Shown here in pieces: positions 1 through 6,848 of a DNA stretch of 18,323 bases. Position numbers and translations under genes: made by a program. A model generated the notes under the pieces. It worked only from the letters and a program-made list of their open reading frames with translations, was not told the origin of the DNA and ran no database searches. Source of the stretch: an uncultured bacterium (GTDB lineage Bacteria > Patescibacteriota > Minisyncoccia > Phycocordibacterales > CAIZLB01); the NCBI GenBank assembly GCA_903952785.1, contig CAJBHC010000028.1, positions 1 to 18,323 of the forward strand, given 5' to 3'. Positions within the stretch are counted from its first letter, which is position 1, and every line of letters begins with the position of its first letter.

Positions 1-5
1 ATAAA

Positions 6-1187
6 ATGTTAGAAAATAATTCAAAAATTGTTGGGATAGAAGATTTTATTGGAAGTCAGGAGTCAGGTAGTCTTACGGGAAAGAGGTTTTTAATTAGAGC
101 TGACTTTAATGTTCCAATTGAAAATGGAGAAGTGGTTGAAGATTTAAGAATGAGATCTGTTCTGCCAACAGTAAATTTATTGCGTAATGCTGGGGCAAAG
201 ATAATTTTAATTTCACACATAGAAACAAAGGATGGATCTGGAATGGAGGTTGTGGCTAAACACTTTAATGAGAAACTCGGCTTGTCAGTTAAATATGTTG
301 GGGAGGTTGTTGGCCCCGTCGTTAGCGCTGCTGTTGCAGATTTACACGATGGAGAAATTTTACTTCTACAAAACCTTAGGGTGAATGAAGGTGAGAAAAA
401 TAATGATGAGGACTTTGCACGCGAGCTTGCAAGTCTTGCAGATTTTTATGTGAATGATGCTTTTGCTGTCTCTCATAGAAAACACGCATCAGTTGTTAGT
501 GTACCAAAGTTTCTTCCACACTTTGCTGGAATGCAGTTGATGAAGGAAATTGAATCCTTGACTGAAGCGATTAACCCTCCACATCCTTTTGTTTTTATTT
601 TGGGTGGCGCAAAGTTTGATACCAAGTTACCTTTGATTAAAAAGTATTTGGATAAAGCTGATTCTGTAATTTTAGGTGGCGCATTAGTTAACGATGTATA
701 CAAAGCCCGCGGATTCAATGTTGGCAAATCTCTGGTTTCTGATGGAACAGTTGATATTAGTGGCGTTGTCTCAAATCCAAAACTGATTATTGTCGATGAT
801 GTGGTAGTTCATGATTTTGATGATCTGACAAAAACTGCTGTCAAGAAAATAGGAGAGGTTGGAGATGATGATGTCATTGCAGACGCAGGACCTTCTTTTG
901 GGGAAGTGCTTCGTCCTATAGTTTCTGACGCTAAGTTTGTTTTATGGAATGGCCCACTTGGTAATTATGAAAATGGTTTTACAGAGCAAACAATTTTGTG
1001 TGCAAAGATTTTAATGGAGAGTGGAGTGAGGGGTGCAATAGGAGGAGGGGATACTGTTGCTGCAGTTAAGTCTTTAGGGCTGGATGACAGTGATCAAAAG
1101 AGTAATTTGTTTGTCTCAACTGGAGGCGGTGCAATGATTGATTTTTTGGTTAATGAGACACTGCCGGGGATTCTGGCGTTGGAGTAG
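6..1187 (+). CDS. pgk: Phosphoglycerate kinase
   Basis: Cytoplasmic glycolytic enzyme that moves the acyl phosphate of 1,3-bisphosphoglycerate to ADP. The 393 residues are a normal full length. Visible family motifs are R-x-DFNVP (residues 31-37), YVNDAFAVSHRKHAS (148-162), the FILGGAKFDTK nucleotide-domain segment (about 197-207), NGPLGNYE, GGGDTVAAVK and the C-terminal STGGGAMIDFL. Two places differ from the usual family: the SHLGRP substrate loop reads SHIETKDGS (70-78), losing a commonly conserved Arg, and the LENLRF segment reads LQNLRVNEGE. The ATG lies 5 bases from the window edge, so its promoter is not visible. The reading frame is intact. Assignment is secure; the effect of the loop change is unknown. 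Confidence 0.97.
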   Translation: MLENNSKIVGIEDFIGSQESGSLTGKRFLIRADFNVPIENGEVVEDLRMRSVLPTVNLLRNAGAKIILISHIETKDGSGMEVVAKHFNEKLGLSVKYVGEVVGPVVSAAVADLHDGEILLLQNLRVNEGEKNNDEDFARELASLADFYVNDAFAVSHRKHASVVSVPKFLPHFAGMQLMKEIESLTEAINPPHPFVFILGGAKFDTKLPLIKKYLDKADSVILGGALVNDVYKARGFNVGKSLVSDGTVDISGVVSNPKLIIVDDVVVHDFDDLTKTAVKKIGEVGDDDVIADAGPSFGEVLRPIVSDAKFVLWNGPLGNYENGFTEQTILCAKILMESGVRGAIGGGDTVAAVKSLGLDDSDQKSNLFVSTGGGAMIDFLVNETLPGILALE

Positions 1188-1227
1188 GTGTTGGTCTTGA
1201 AACTTCAAGGCACGAATATAGGATTCA

Positions 1228-1258
1228 AATTGGATGTCGCAGATTGCGACATCCAATT
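1228..1258. repeat. 14-bp inverted repeat between pgk and the ORF6N gene
   Basis: Two perfect 14-base arms (1228-1241 and 1245-1258) flank a 3-base loop, with the core TCGCA/TGCGA. It resembles the palindromes inside the following gene. It lies 41 bp after the pgk stop and about 80 bp before the ORF6N start. It could be a pgk terminator, although only a weak T-rich tail follows, or a protein-binding site. Confidence 0.7.
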
Positions 1259-1274
1259 GTTTGTCATTAAGAAT

Positions 1275-1331
1275 TTCTTTGGCTTTTCTTTATAAATTCT
1301 TTATAGAAATATCATGTCCGTTTGATATTCT
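1275..1331 (+). promoter_or_regulatory. Promoter region of the ORF6N gene, repeated upstream of comEC
   Basis: Bases 1275-1328 match 5154-5207 without gaps, with about seven mismatches in 54. The block includes an unbroken identical run of 20 bases covering TTTATAGAAATATCATGTCC. A TG-A-TATTCT extended -10-like element (TG at 1323, hexamer 1326-1331) ends 7 nt before the ATG at 1339, which fits a leaderless transcript. The promoter call is inference; the repeat is directly visible. Confidence 0.6.
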
Positions 1332-1338
1332 TCTATCT

Positions 1339-1968
1339 ATGCAAGAAAAACAAATAAAAGACGTCTCACTAAGCGCTGAGATTATAAGAGAGAATGTTTA
1401 TATTATTAGAGGTCAAAAAGTTATGTTAGATAGAGACTTAGCGATGTTGTATGGAGTACAAACAATGCGCTTAAATGAAGCCGTAAGAAGAAATTTGGAC
1501 AGGTTTCCAGAAGACTTTATGTTTCAGTTAACAAAGGAAGAATTTGAGATATGTTCAAGGTCGCAATTTGCGACCTTGAACATATCGGAAGAGAAGGATG
1601 CAAACTTGATATCGCAAATTGCGATATCAAGTTCTGGGTCTAAAAACAAGGGCAACTTGAAGTCACAATTTGTGACTTCAAGTTGGGGAGGAAGCAGAAA
1701 AGGTGCAATGGCCTTCACGGAACAGGGAATTGCTATGCTCTCTAGTGTTTTAAACAGCAAAACAGCTATTCAAGTCAATATCCAAATTATTAGAGCTTTC
1801 ACAAAAATGCGAGAGATGATAGATGCCTACAAGGATTTGAGAGAAAAAGTCGAAGAAATGGAGTTGAATAATGAATTTCTATTCAATAAAATATTTAAAT
1901 CTATCAAATCATTAACATATGAAAAGAAAAAACCAAAAGGTAAATTTGGTTTTGTCGCTGATAAATAG
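1339..1968 (+). CDS. ORF6N-domain (KilA-N-like) DNA-binding protein
   Basis: 209 residues. The N-terminal two thirds matches the ORF6N family: VYIIRGQKVMLDRDLAMLYGV, then LNEAVRRNLDRFPEDFMFQLTKEEF, then AFTEQGIAMLSSVLNSKTA and NIQIIRAFTKMRE. The C-terminus is a charged, probably coiled-coil segment (MREMIDAYKDLREKVEEME) with a lysine-rich tail. ORF6N proteins are found in phages and many bacteria and are thought to bind DNA; no precise role is known. Between the two conserved blocks sits a three-fold 17-residue repeat starting SQFATLN, SQIAISS and SQFVTSS, two units more than I expect for the family. I chose the ATG at 1339 because the family similarity starts just after it and a -10-like element lies 7 nt upstream. 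An in-frame ATG at 1234 would translate through the promoter region and the inverted repeat. Confidence 0.85.
   Translation: MQEKQIKDVSLSAEIIRENVYIIRGQKVMLDRDLAMLYGVQTMRLNEAVRRNLDRFPEDFMFQLTKEEFEICSRSQFATLNISEEKDANLISQIAISSSGSKNKGNLKSQFVTSSWGGSRKGAMAFTEQGIAMLSSVLNSKTAIQVNIQIIRAFTKMREMIDAYKDLREKVEEMELNNEFLFNKIFKSIKSLTYEKKKPKGKFGFVADK
1548..1685. repeat. Three near-perfect palindromes at exact 51-bp spacing inside the ORF6N gene
   Basis: Palindromes at 1548-1586 (19-base arms), 1603-1633 (15-base arms) and 1653-1685 (16-base arms), each perfect around one central base. The centres at 1567, 1618 and 1669 are exactly 51 bp (17 codons) apart. The core is TCGCAA-N-TTGCGA in the first two and TCACAA-T-TTGTGA in the third. 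Arm sequences differ between units, but each difference is matched on the opposite arm. The palindromes encode SQFATLN, SQIAISS and SQFVTSS, and the linkers between them have diverged. Confidence 0.9.
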
Positions 1969-1997
1969 AACGTGGTCGCTAGCAGGATTAGGGTATT

Positions 1998-2456
1998 TTA
2001 TAACTCCGCCTTTATCTTATCCTGATATACCTTCATATCACCTTCTTTGTATTCTTTGTGGGGCCAACTAACTAGTCCGTCATCGTTTAATCTTGGGATA
2101 ACATGAATATGTGCGTGATTCACAATTTGCCCTGCCGGTCTTTCATTATTCATTATGATATTGATTCCATCAACATCGGCACCGTTTCTTATTGCAACAG
2201 CTATTTTTTGAGCAGTTAAGGCCATTCTACATAGTAATTCAGCTGAAGTTGTATAGATATTTTCAGTGTGGTCCTTTGGAATAACTAGAGTGTGGCCATA
2301 GTTTGTTGGCGCAATATCCAAAATCGCCAAAGTCTCATCATCCTCGTATACCTTGAATGCTGGGATAGTCCCATCTATAATTTTACAGAACACACAGTCT
2401 TCATTATGATTATTATTTGTGTTTTGATTTGTTTGGTCGTTTGTTTTATCGGTCAT
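1998..2456 (-). CDS. HIT-family nucleotide hydrolase/transferase
   Basis: Histidine-triad protein of 152 residues from the chosen start. The active-site triad is visible as NHAHIHVIPRL, where the middle His of H-x-H-x-H normally attacks the alpha-phosphate of a nucleotide substrate. A CVFCKI segment near the N-terminus supplies the Cys pair typical of zinc-containing HIT proteins, followed by LAILDIAPTNYGHTLVIPK. The first about 20 residues are polar (Asn/Gln/Thr-rich) and probably disordered. An in-frame ATG at 2465 would add three residues; I prefer 2456 because a TAAAAT hexamer lies 7 nt upstream of it. It diverges from recJ and converges on the ORF6N gene with a 29-bp gap. The physiological substrate cannot be read from the sequence. 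Confidence 0.92.
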   Translation of the reverse strand: MTDKTNDQTNQNTNNNHNEDCVFCKIIDGTIPAFKVYEDDETLAILDIAPTNYGHTLVIPKDHTENIYTTSAELLCRMALTAQKIAVAIRNGADVDGINIIMNNERPAGQIVNHAHIHVIPRLNDDGLVSWPHKEYKEGDMKVYQDKIKAEL

Positions 2457-2463
2457 ATTAACC

Positions 2464-2492
2464 ATTTTATGCTAGAATCATGATATTGAAAA
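2464..2492 (-). promoter_or_regulatory. Predicted promoter of the HIT gene
   Basis: On the minus strand TTTTCA (2492-2487), a 17-bp spacer and TAAAAT (2469-2464) are followed by 7 nt and the ATG at 2456, predicting a leaderless mRNA. The -35 hexamer lies inside the first codons of recJ. Confidence 0.5.
2468..2479 (+). promoter_or_regulatory. Predicted -10 element of recJ
   Basis: TATGCT (2468-2473) is followed by exactly 6 nt and the recJ ATG at 2480, so transcription would start at the start codon. It overlaps the HIT -10 on the other strand. No convincing -35 is seen. Confidence 0.4.
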
Positions 2493-4255
2493 GCTCTAAA
2501 GGTAAAAAAGCAAAAAAGATGAAGAATTATAGTGTCCGAGAATGGTCTGGTGATACTATTCTTGATCATTTATTAAATTCAAGAGGTGTTGCACCTAGTG
2601 AAAAGGAGGCATTTCTTAATCCTGACTATGATAAGCATGTTCACGACCCATTTTTAATGGCTGGAATGGAAGCTGCGGTTCTTAGAATCAACAAAGCAAT
2701 AGAAAATAATGAAAAAATCGTTATTTATGGCGATTTTGATGCAGACGGCATCCCAGCTTCAGTTGTTCTTCATGATTTCTTTAAGAAAGTTGGGTATCAT
2801 AACTTTGTAAATTATATTCCCCATAGACATAAAGAGGGTTTTGGCTTTCATTTGCATGTCATTGAAGGGTTGGCGCTAGAGAACAAAGAAGATATTAATC
2901 ATGTGGGGATGCTTGTTGTAACAGTTGATTGTGGAATTACGGATGTTGAAACAGTTAAAAGAGCAACTGAATTAGGAATTGATGTAATTATCACCGATCA
3001 CCACTTACCAGACAAAGAATTGCCTCCTGCGGTTGCTGTGGTTGACCCAAAGCGCTTTGATTGTGCATATCCTGATAAGATGCTCTGTGGAGCTGGTGTT
3101 GCTTATAAGCTTGTGCAGGCCCTAATTCTTTACGATAGGTCACATGGTAACAGGTTTGATATTAAGGAAGGTTGGGAGAAGTGGTTGCTTGATATGGTTG
3201 GAATAGCAACGCTTTCTGACATGGTGCCGCTGGTGAATGAGAATAGAGTTTTTGCAAAGTTTGGGTTAATGGTACTTCGCAAAACTCAAAGACTTGGTTT
3301 GGTTAAGCTTTTCAGGGCTCTAAAGGTTTCTCAAAAAGATCTGGTGGAAGAGGATATAACTTTTTTGATTACTCCTAGAATTAATGCGGCATCCAGAATG
3401 GCTGATCCAAGAGATGCGTTTCTTCTTCTCTCTACAACTGACTCTCTGGAAGCGGAGAGCATGGTGAAACACCTTAATTCTATTAATGATGAAAGAAAGG
3501 TGGTGGTTGCTAAGATGAGTAAGGAAATTCATAAGGTTATTAGAGAGTTAAAGTTGGATGATGATGAAATACTGGTGGTTGGTAATCCTTATTGGAGCCC
3601 AACCCTCCTTGGGCTTGTCTCAACAACCCTGGTTAAAGATTACGGCGTCCCTGTGTTTTTGTGGGGAAGAAGTGAGGGTGTTATAAAGGGGTCATGCCGT
3701 TCTGACGGAACATGTAATGTAGTAGAGATTATGCGAGATATTCAAGAAAAACATCCTCAAATATTCATTAATGCCGGAGGTCACTCATTTGCCGGTGGAT
3801 ATTCTGTCAATGATGAGTTTATCCATGAATTTAGAGACAAGATTAAGGAAAGTTATAATATGTTGTTTGGGTCTGGAGAATCAGGAGATCGTCCAGAAAA
3901 GAGTGTGTCGTACATGGCAGATGCTATATTATTACCAGAACAAGTCACTTGGAACACCTGGAATGAAGTAGAAAAGCTTATGCCGTATGGGGAAGGTAAT
4001 ACAAAACCACTATTTGTTTTTAAGGATGTTAAAATAGATAGCATTAAGATGTTTGGCAAGCAGAAGGAACACTTAGAGATTGGTTTTTCAGGTATCAAGG
4101 CGATAGCGTTTTTTGCGGAAAGTGAGATGTGCGAAGAAATTGAAGGTGAGCTGGCAAAAGGTAATATTGTAAGAAAGACAGTTTTGGGCAATTTGGAGAA
4201 ATCCACTTTTACATATTCGCCAACACTTAGAATCAGAATTGTCGATATAATTTAA
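2480..4255 (+). CDS. recJ: Single-stranded-DNA-specific 5'-3' exonuclease RecJ
   Basis: RecJ degrades single-stranded DNA from the 5' end in recombination, mismatch and base-excision repair. The 591 residues hold the DHH phosphoesterase motifs: IYGDFDADGIPAS (motif I, DFDADG at 85-90), VDCGIT (149-154) and ITDHHLPDKE (DHH at 173-175). The DHHA1 region follows with the glycine-rich NAGGHSFAGGYS at about 431-442, then a C-terminal OB-like region of about 120 residues. A lysine-rich N-terminal stretch (GKKAKKMK) contains a second possible start, Met14 at 2519. I keep 2480 because of the -10-like element 6 nt upstream. It lies 29 bp before the RNase HI gene in the same direction, so co-transcription is likely. 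Intact and of normal size. Confidence 0.96.
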   Translation: MILKSSKGKKAKKMKNYSVREWSGDTILDHLLNSRGVAPSEKEAFLNPDYDKHVHDPFLMAGMEAAVLRINKAIENNEKIVIYGDFDADGIPASVVLHDFFKKVGYHNFVNYIPHRHKEGFGFHLHVIEGLALENKEDINHVGMLVVTVDCGITDVETVKRATELGIDVIITDHHLPDKELPPAVAVVDPKRFDCAYPDKMLCGAGVAYKLVQALILYDRSHGNRFDIKEGWEKWLLDMVGIATLSDMVPLVNENRVFAKFGLMVLRKTQRLGLVKLFRALKVSQKDLVEEDITFLITPRINAASRMADPRDAFLLLSTTDSLEAESMVKHLNSINDERKVVVAKMSKEIHKVIRELKLDDDEILVVGNPYWSPTLLGLVSTTLVKDYGVPVFLWGRSEGVIKGSCRSDGTCNVVEIMRDIQEKHPQIFINAGGHSFAGGYSVNDEFIHEFRDKIKESYNMLFGSGESGDRPEKSVSYMADAILLPEQVTWNTWNEVEKLMPYGEGNTKPLFVFKDVKIDSIKMFGKQKEHLEIGFSGIKAIAFFAESEMCEEIEGELAKGNIVRKTVLGNLEKSTFTYSPTLRIRIVDII

Positions 4256-4271
4256 TAGATATAAATTAAAA

Positions 4272-4284
4272 TAAAATCCAAAAT
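4272..4284 (+). promoter_or_regulatory. Possible -10 element of rnhA
   Basis: TAAAAT (4272-4277) lies 7 nt before the rnhA ATG. No clear -35 is visible and the region is A-rich, so this is weak, but the spacing matches the other leaderless-type starts in the window. Confidence 0.3.
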
Positions 4285-5115
4285 ATGAATAATAAAGTTT
4301 TAATATTTGCAGATGGAGCGTCAAGGGGAAACCCAGGAAGGGGTGGTTATGGAACAGTTGTTGTAAGTGGGGCTGCGGAAAATTTTAATAGTAACTCCGA
4401 TATCCTTGAGATTAAAGAATTAGGAGGAAGAAGCGAAATGACCACAAACAATAAGATGGAGTTAAGTGCGGTTATTGCAGGTCTGAAGTATTGTGGAAAA
4501 ATTGGTCTGAATAATTTAAATACAGAATTTAGTATTTACACAGATTCAAAGTACGTGATGAACGGTGCAGAAGGTTGGATTTTTGGCTGGAAGAAAAATG
4601 GATGGAAAACTAAAGCGGGGGAGGAAGTAAAGAATCAAGAACTGTGGGAGGACATGTCAGATTTGATTGAGGGTAAGAAAATTAATTGGGTTCTACTTCC
4701 CGGACACGCCGGAGTTGTGGGAAATGAAAGATGTGATCAAATTGCAACTGAGTTTGCTGATAATGTTAGTGGAGATGAGGTGGGCAATCCAAAATTATTT
4801 GATGGAAACTTTGATAAATATGCAGAAGATAAGTACGTCAATGCTTTGGTTAACACCTCAAAACTTTTGGATATTTTTTATAATCCTAGTTTGATAAAAA
4901 CGGCAAAGGACGACAAGAAGGTGAATGGTGGTAAAAAATCAGGAAGTAAGTCTGCGGCATTTTCATATGTGAGCAAGGTAGACGGAAAATTAAATGTTGA
5001 CAAGAATTGGTCTGACTGTGAGAAGAGAGTGAAGGGCAAAAAAGGTGCACTATACAAGAAGGCAATTTCATTGAACGATCAAGAAAATATTTCAAGAGAT
5101 TTTCTATCTCGATAA
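4285..5115 (+). CDS. rnhA: Ribonuclease HI with a C-terminal hybrid-binding-like domain
   Basis: Cleaves the RNA strand of RNA-DNA hybrids (R-loops, primers). In the N-terminal about 160 residues the catalytic acids are visible: D10 in FADGASRGNPG, E59 in TTNNKMEL, D87 in YTDSKYV and D151 in NERCDQIA, plus the catalytic-loop His141 (PGHAGVVGN). A linker of about 65 residues, rich in Asp, Lys and Gly, follows. Residues 227-272 (SYVSKVDGKL, then NWSDCEKRVKGKKGALYKK) resemble the viroplasmin-like hybrid-binding domain: an aromatic start, W-x2-C, V-x-G and GA-x-YK. In Bacillus and eukaryotic RNases H that domain is N-terminal. A typical bacterial RNase HI has about 150 residues, so the extension explains the length of 276. 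The RNase call is certain; the domain call is good pattern similarity only. Confidence 0.93.
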   Translation: MNNKVLIFADGASRGNPGRGGYGTVVVSGAAENFNSNSDILEIKELGGRSEMTTNNKMELSAVIAGLKYCGKIGLNNLNTEFSIYTDSKYVMNGAEGWIFGWKKNGWKTKAGEEVKNQELWEDMSDLIEGKKINWVLLPGHAGVVGNERCDQIATEFADNVSGDEVGNPKLFDGNFDKYAEDKYVNALVNTSKLLDIFYNPSLIKTAKDDKKVNGGKKSGSKSAAFSYVSKVDGKLNVDKNWSDCEKRVKGKKGALYKKAISLNDQENISRDFLSR

Positions 5116-5153
5116 TATTTTTGTATAAGGGGTGGCGTGGACGCCCACAGAAA

Positions 5154-5210
5154 ATCTTTGGTTTTTCTTTAGAATTTCTTTATAGAAATATCATGTCCAT
5201 CTGATATGGT
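5154..5210 (+). promoter_or_regulatory. Promoter region of comEC, second copy of the ORF6N promoter repeat
   Basis: Bases 5154-5207 are the second copy of the block at 1275-1328. A TG-A-TATGGT extended -10-like element (TG at 5202, hexamer 5205-5210) is followed by 6 nt and the comEC ATG at 5217, again predicting a leaderless transcript. Confidence 0.6.
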
Positions 5211-5216
5211 GTCGGC

Positions 5217-6713
5217 ATGAACTTTGATTGGTTTTACAAAAAGAAAAGCAAGACCACTCTTTTTATAATTTGGTTTTTTGTAATAATTGTCTCTTCCGTA
5301 TTAATCTACCTTAGGTACAATTTTGTAACATCAAGATCAGAGTTCTTAATGAATAGGGAGGGTAAAGAAGTAGAGCTTCATGGGGTAATCGTAACTGAGC
5401 CAACGGACTTTGGTTTCAAAAAAAGTCTAACTGTTGAGGTTGATAAGATTAAAATAAGTGGGAGGGAGGTCTTTTTAAATCCTAAAACATCTGATTCGTG
5501 GATCAAGGATCTTTTAAATCCGAGGAAATATTTCGATTCTCATTTTAGGAAGAACAGATTGAGGGTCATTACAAGTTGTGCAAATTGTGAATTTGGTCAC
5601 AAGATTGATTTCACAGGCACTTTGAGTTTGCCGAAAATAACAGAAGATTTTGACTCAAATATCTTTCTACTTTCCAGAGGAATTCAGTTTGAAATTGTGA
5701 ATGGAAAGATAGGTAAGATTTATGAACTAGAGCAAAGTTACAGACTGGAGAGTGGGCTCTATTATTTTAAGAATCTGTTTGTGGAAAAAATAAAAATAGC
5801 TCTTCCCAATAGAGAGGAAGCTGCACTTGGAGCGGGGATACTAATTACAGGAAAAGGGGAACTTTCCAAAAAAACTTTGGAGGATTTTAAACGCTCTGGT
5901 CTAATTCACATGGTGGTACTTTCCGGATTCAATGTATCGATCGTCTCTCAAGTAATAATTTCCGTATTATCTTTTTTGCCAAAAGTAATTACAGGTCTTC
6001 TTGGGTCAGTTGGTATTATTCTGTTTTGTATTATGGTTGGTGGTGGAGCAACGGTTATTAGATCCATGATCATGTCCTTGATAGGAATTGTTGCGCAGGT
6101 CTTTGACCTTAATCACTCAGCGCTCCAAGCTGTCCTTATTGCAGGAGCGCTGATGATAATTCAGAATCCAATAATTATAATCGGGGACCCATCGTTCCAA
6201 TTGTCTTTTGCATGCACCTTGGGTCTTATACTTTTAGGAAATTCTGCCAAACATTTTTTCAGTTTTGTACCAGAGAAATTTGGTCTTAGAGAAGTGGTCT
6301 CATCCTCCGTTGCAGTTCAAATATTTTCACTCCCATTACTTTTGAGGTTCTCTGGGGCCATCTCTTCTTATGGAATTTTAGCAAATATTATAGTTGTTCC
6401 ATTTATACCCTTTGCAATGCTTGCTGTGTTCTTTGCTGGTTCAACCTGTTTCATCAATCAAAACTTGAGTATAGTATTCAGTATAGTTTCACACTTTCTA
6501 TTGGGGTATATGTTGTTTGTAGTTAAGTACATTTCAGGATTAGATGGGGCACTTCTTGAGATTGGTAAAACTTCCAACTTCTTTATCATTTGCTGGTATG
6601 TGGTTGTAATACCACCTTCAGTCATGCTTTACAGAAAATATTCCAACAATTCAAACTGTTCAAATATAAGAAAAATAACAGATGATACTAACAAAAAAAT
6701 CCATCAAGATTGA
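5217..6713 (+). CDS. comEC: ComEC/Rec2-type DNA uptake channel, membrane part only
   Basis: Inner-membrane channel through which single-stranded DNA enters during natural transformation. The 498 residues begin with a membrane segment (about 14-34, TLFIIWFFVIIVSSVLIYL), followed by a soluble DUF4131-like region with an OB-like look and a CANC pair near residue 120. The competence domain begins at about 204 with GAGILITGKGELSKKTLEDF, then SGLIHMVVLSGFNVS and many hydrophobic helices to about residue 480. The C-terminal metallo-beta-lactamase domain of full-length ComEC is absent and is encoded separately at 7462. The tail is polar. The ATG is fixed by the promoter 6 nt upstream and by the membrane segment. 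A minus-strand terminator hairpin overlaps the stop codon. Confidence 0.9.
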   Translation: MNFDWFYKKKSKTTLFIIWFFVIIVSSVLIYLRYNFVTSRSEFLMNREGKEVELHGVIVTEPTDFGFKKSLTVEVDKIKISGREVFLNPKTSDSWIKDLLNPRKYFDSHFRKNRLRVITSCANCEFGHKIDFTGTLSLPKITEDFDSNIFLLSRGIQFEIVNGKIGKIYELEQSYRLESGLYYFKNLFVEKIKIALPNREEAALGAGILITGKGELSKKTLEDFKRSGLIHMVVLSGFNVSIVSQVIISVLSFLPKVITGLLGSVGIILFCIMVGGGATVIRSMIMSLIGIVAQVFDLNHSALQAVLIAGALMIIQNPIIIIGDPSFQLSFACTLGLILLGNSAKHFFSFVPEKFGLREVVSSSVAVQIFSLPLLLRFSGAISSYGILANIIVVPFIPFAMLAVFFAGSTCFINQNLSIVFSIVSHFLLGYMLFVVKYISGLDGALLEIGKTSNFFIICWYVVVIPPSVMLYRKYSNNSNCSNIRKITDDTNKKIHQD

Positions 6714-6717
6714 TGGA
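6693..6717 (-). terminator. Rho-independent terminator for the sod gene, overlapping the comEC stop
   Basis: Read on the minus strand, a perfect 7-bp stem (arms 6717-6711 and 6706-6700) with a 4-nt loop is followed at once by seven T (6699-6693). It lies about 130 bp after the sod stop codon and inside the last codons of comEC. Confidence 0.65.
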
Positions 6718-6848
6718 TGAAACAGGGAGTTTAATTTTGGTATCCCGCAGGGGACTCTGATTTGAATGACCGAAGGGAGTCTTGTGAGACAACTAATTTC
6801 TATGATTTCAGGGGAGTGGTCAAAGGGGCGATCAAATATTTTTGTGAT

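Noticed and set aside
1234..1338. A 35-residue N-terminal extension of the ORF6N protein
   Set aside because: It would translate the inverted repeat and the promoter-like block shared with comEC, and family similarity starts only after Met at 1339.
1548..1685. Reading the three regularly spaced palindromes as a CRISPR array
   Set aside because: Only three units, non-identical repeats, short coding linkers, within an intact gene and with no cas genes.
5132..5148. GC-rich hairpin GTGGCG/CGCCCAC as terminator of rnhA
   Set aside because: The stem has a bulge and no T-run follows directly; it runs into the comEC promoter block.
6738..6756. A stretch whose reverse complement resembles a tRNA 3' end (GCGGGATACCA)
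   Set aside because: No T-arm stem, anticodon arm or 5' acceptor strand can be paired with it. At most a decayed fragment or chance match, so no tRNA or attachment site is called.
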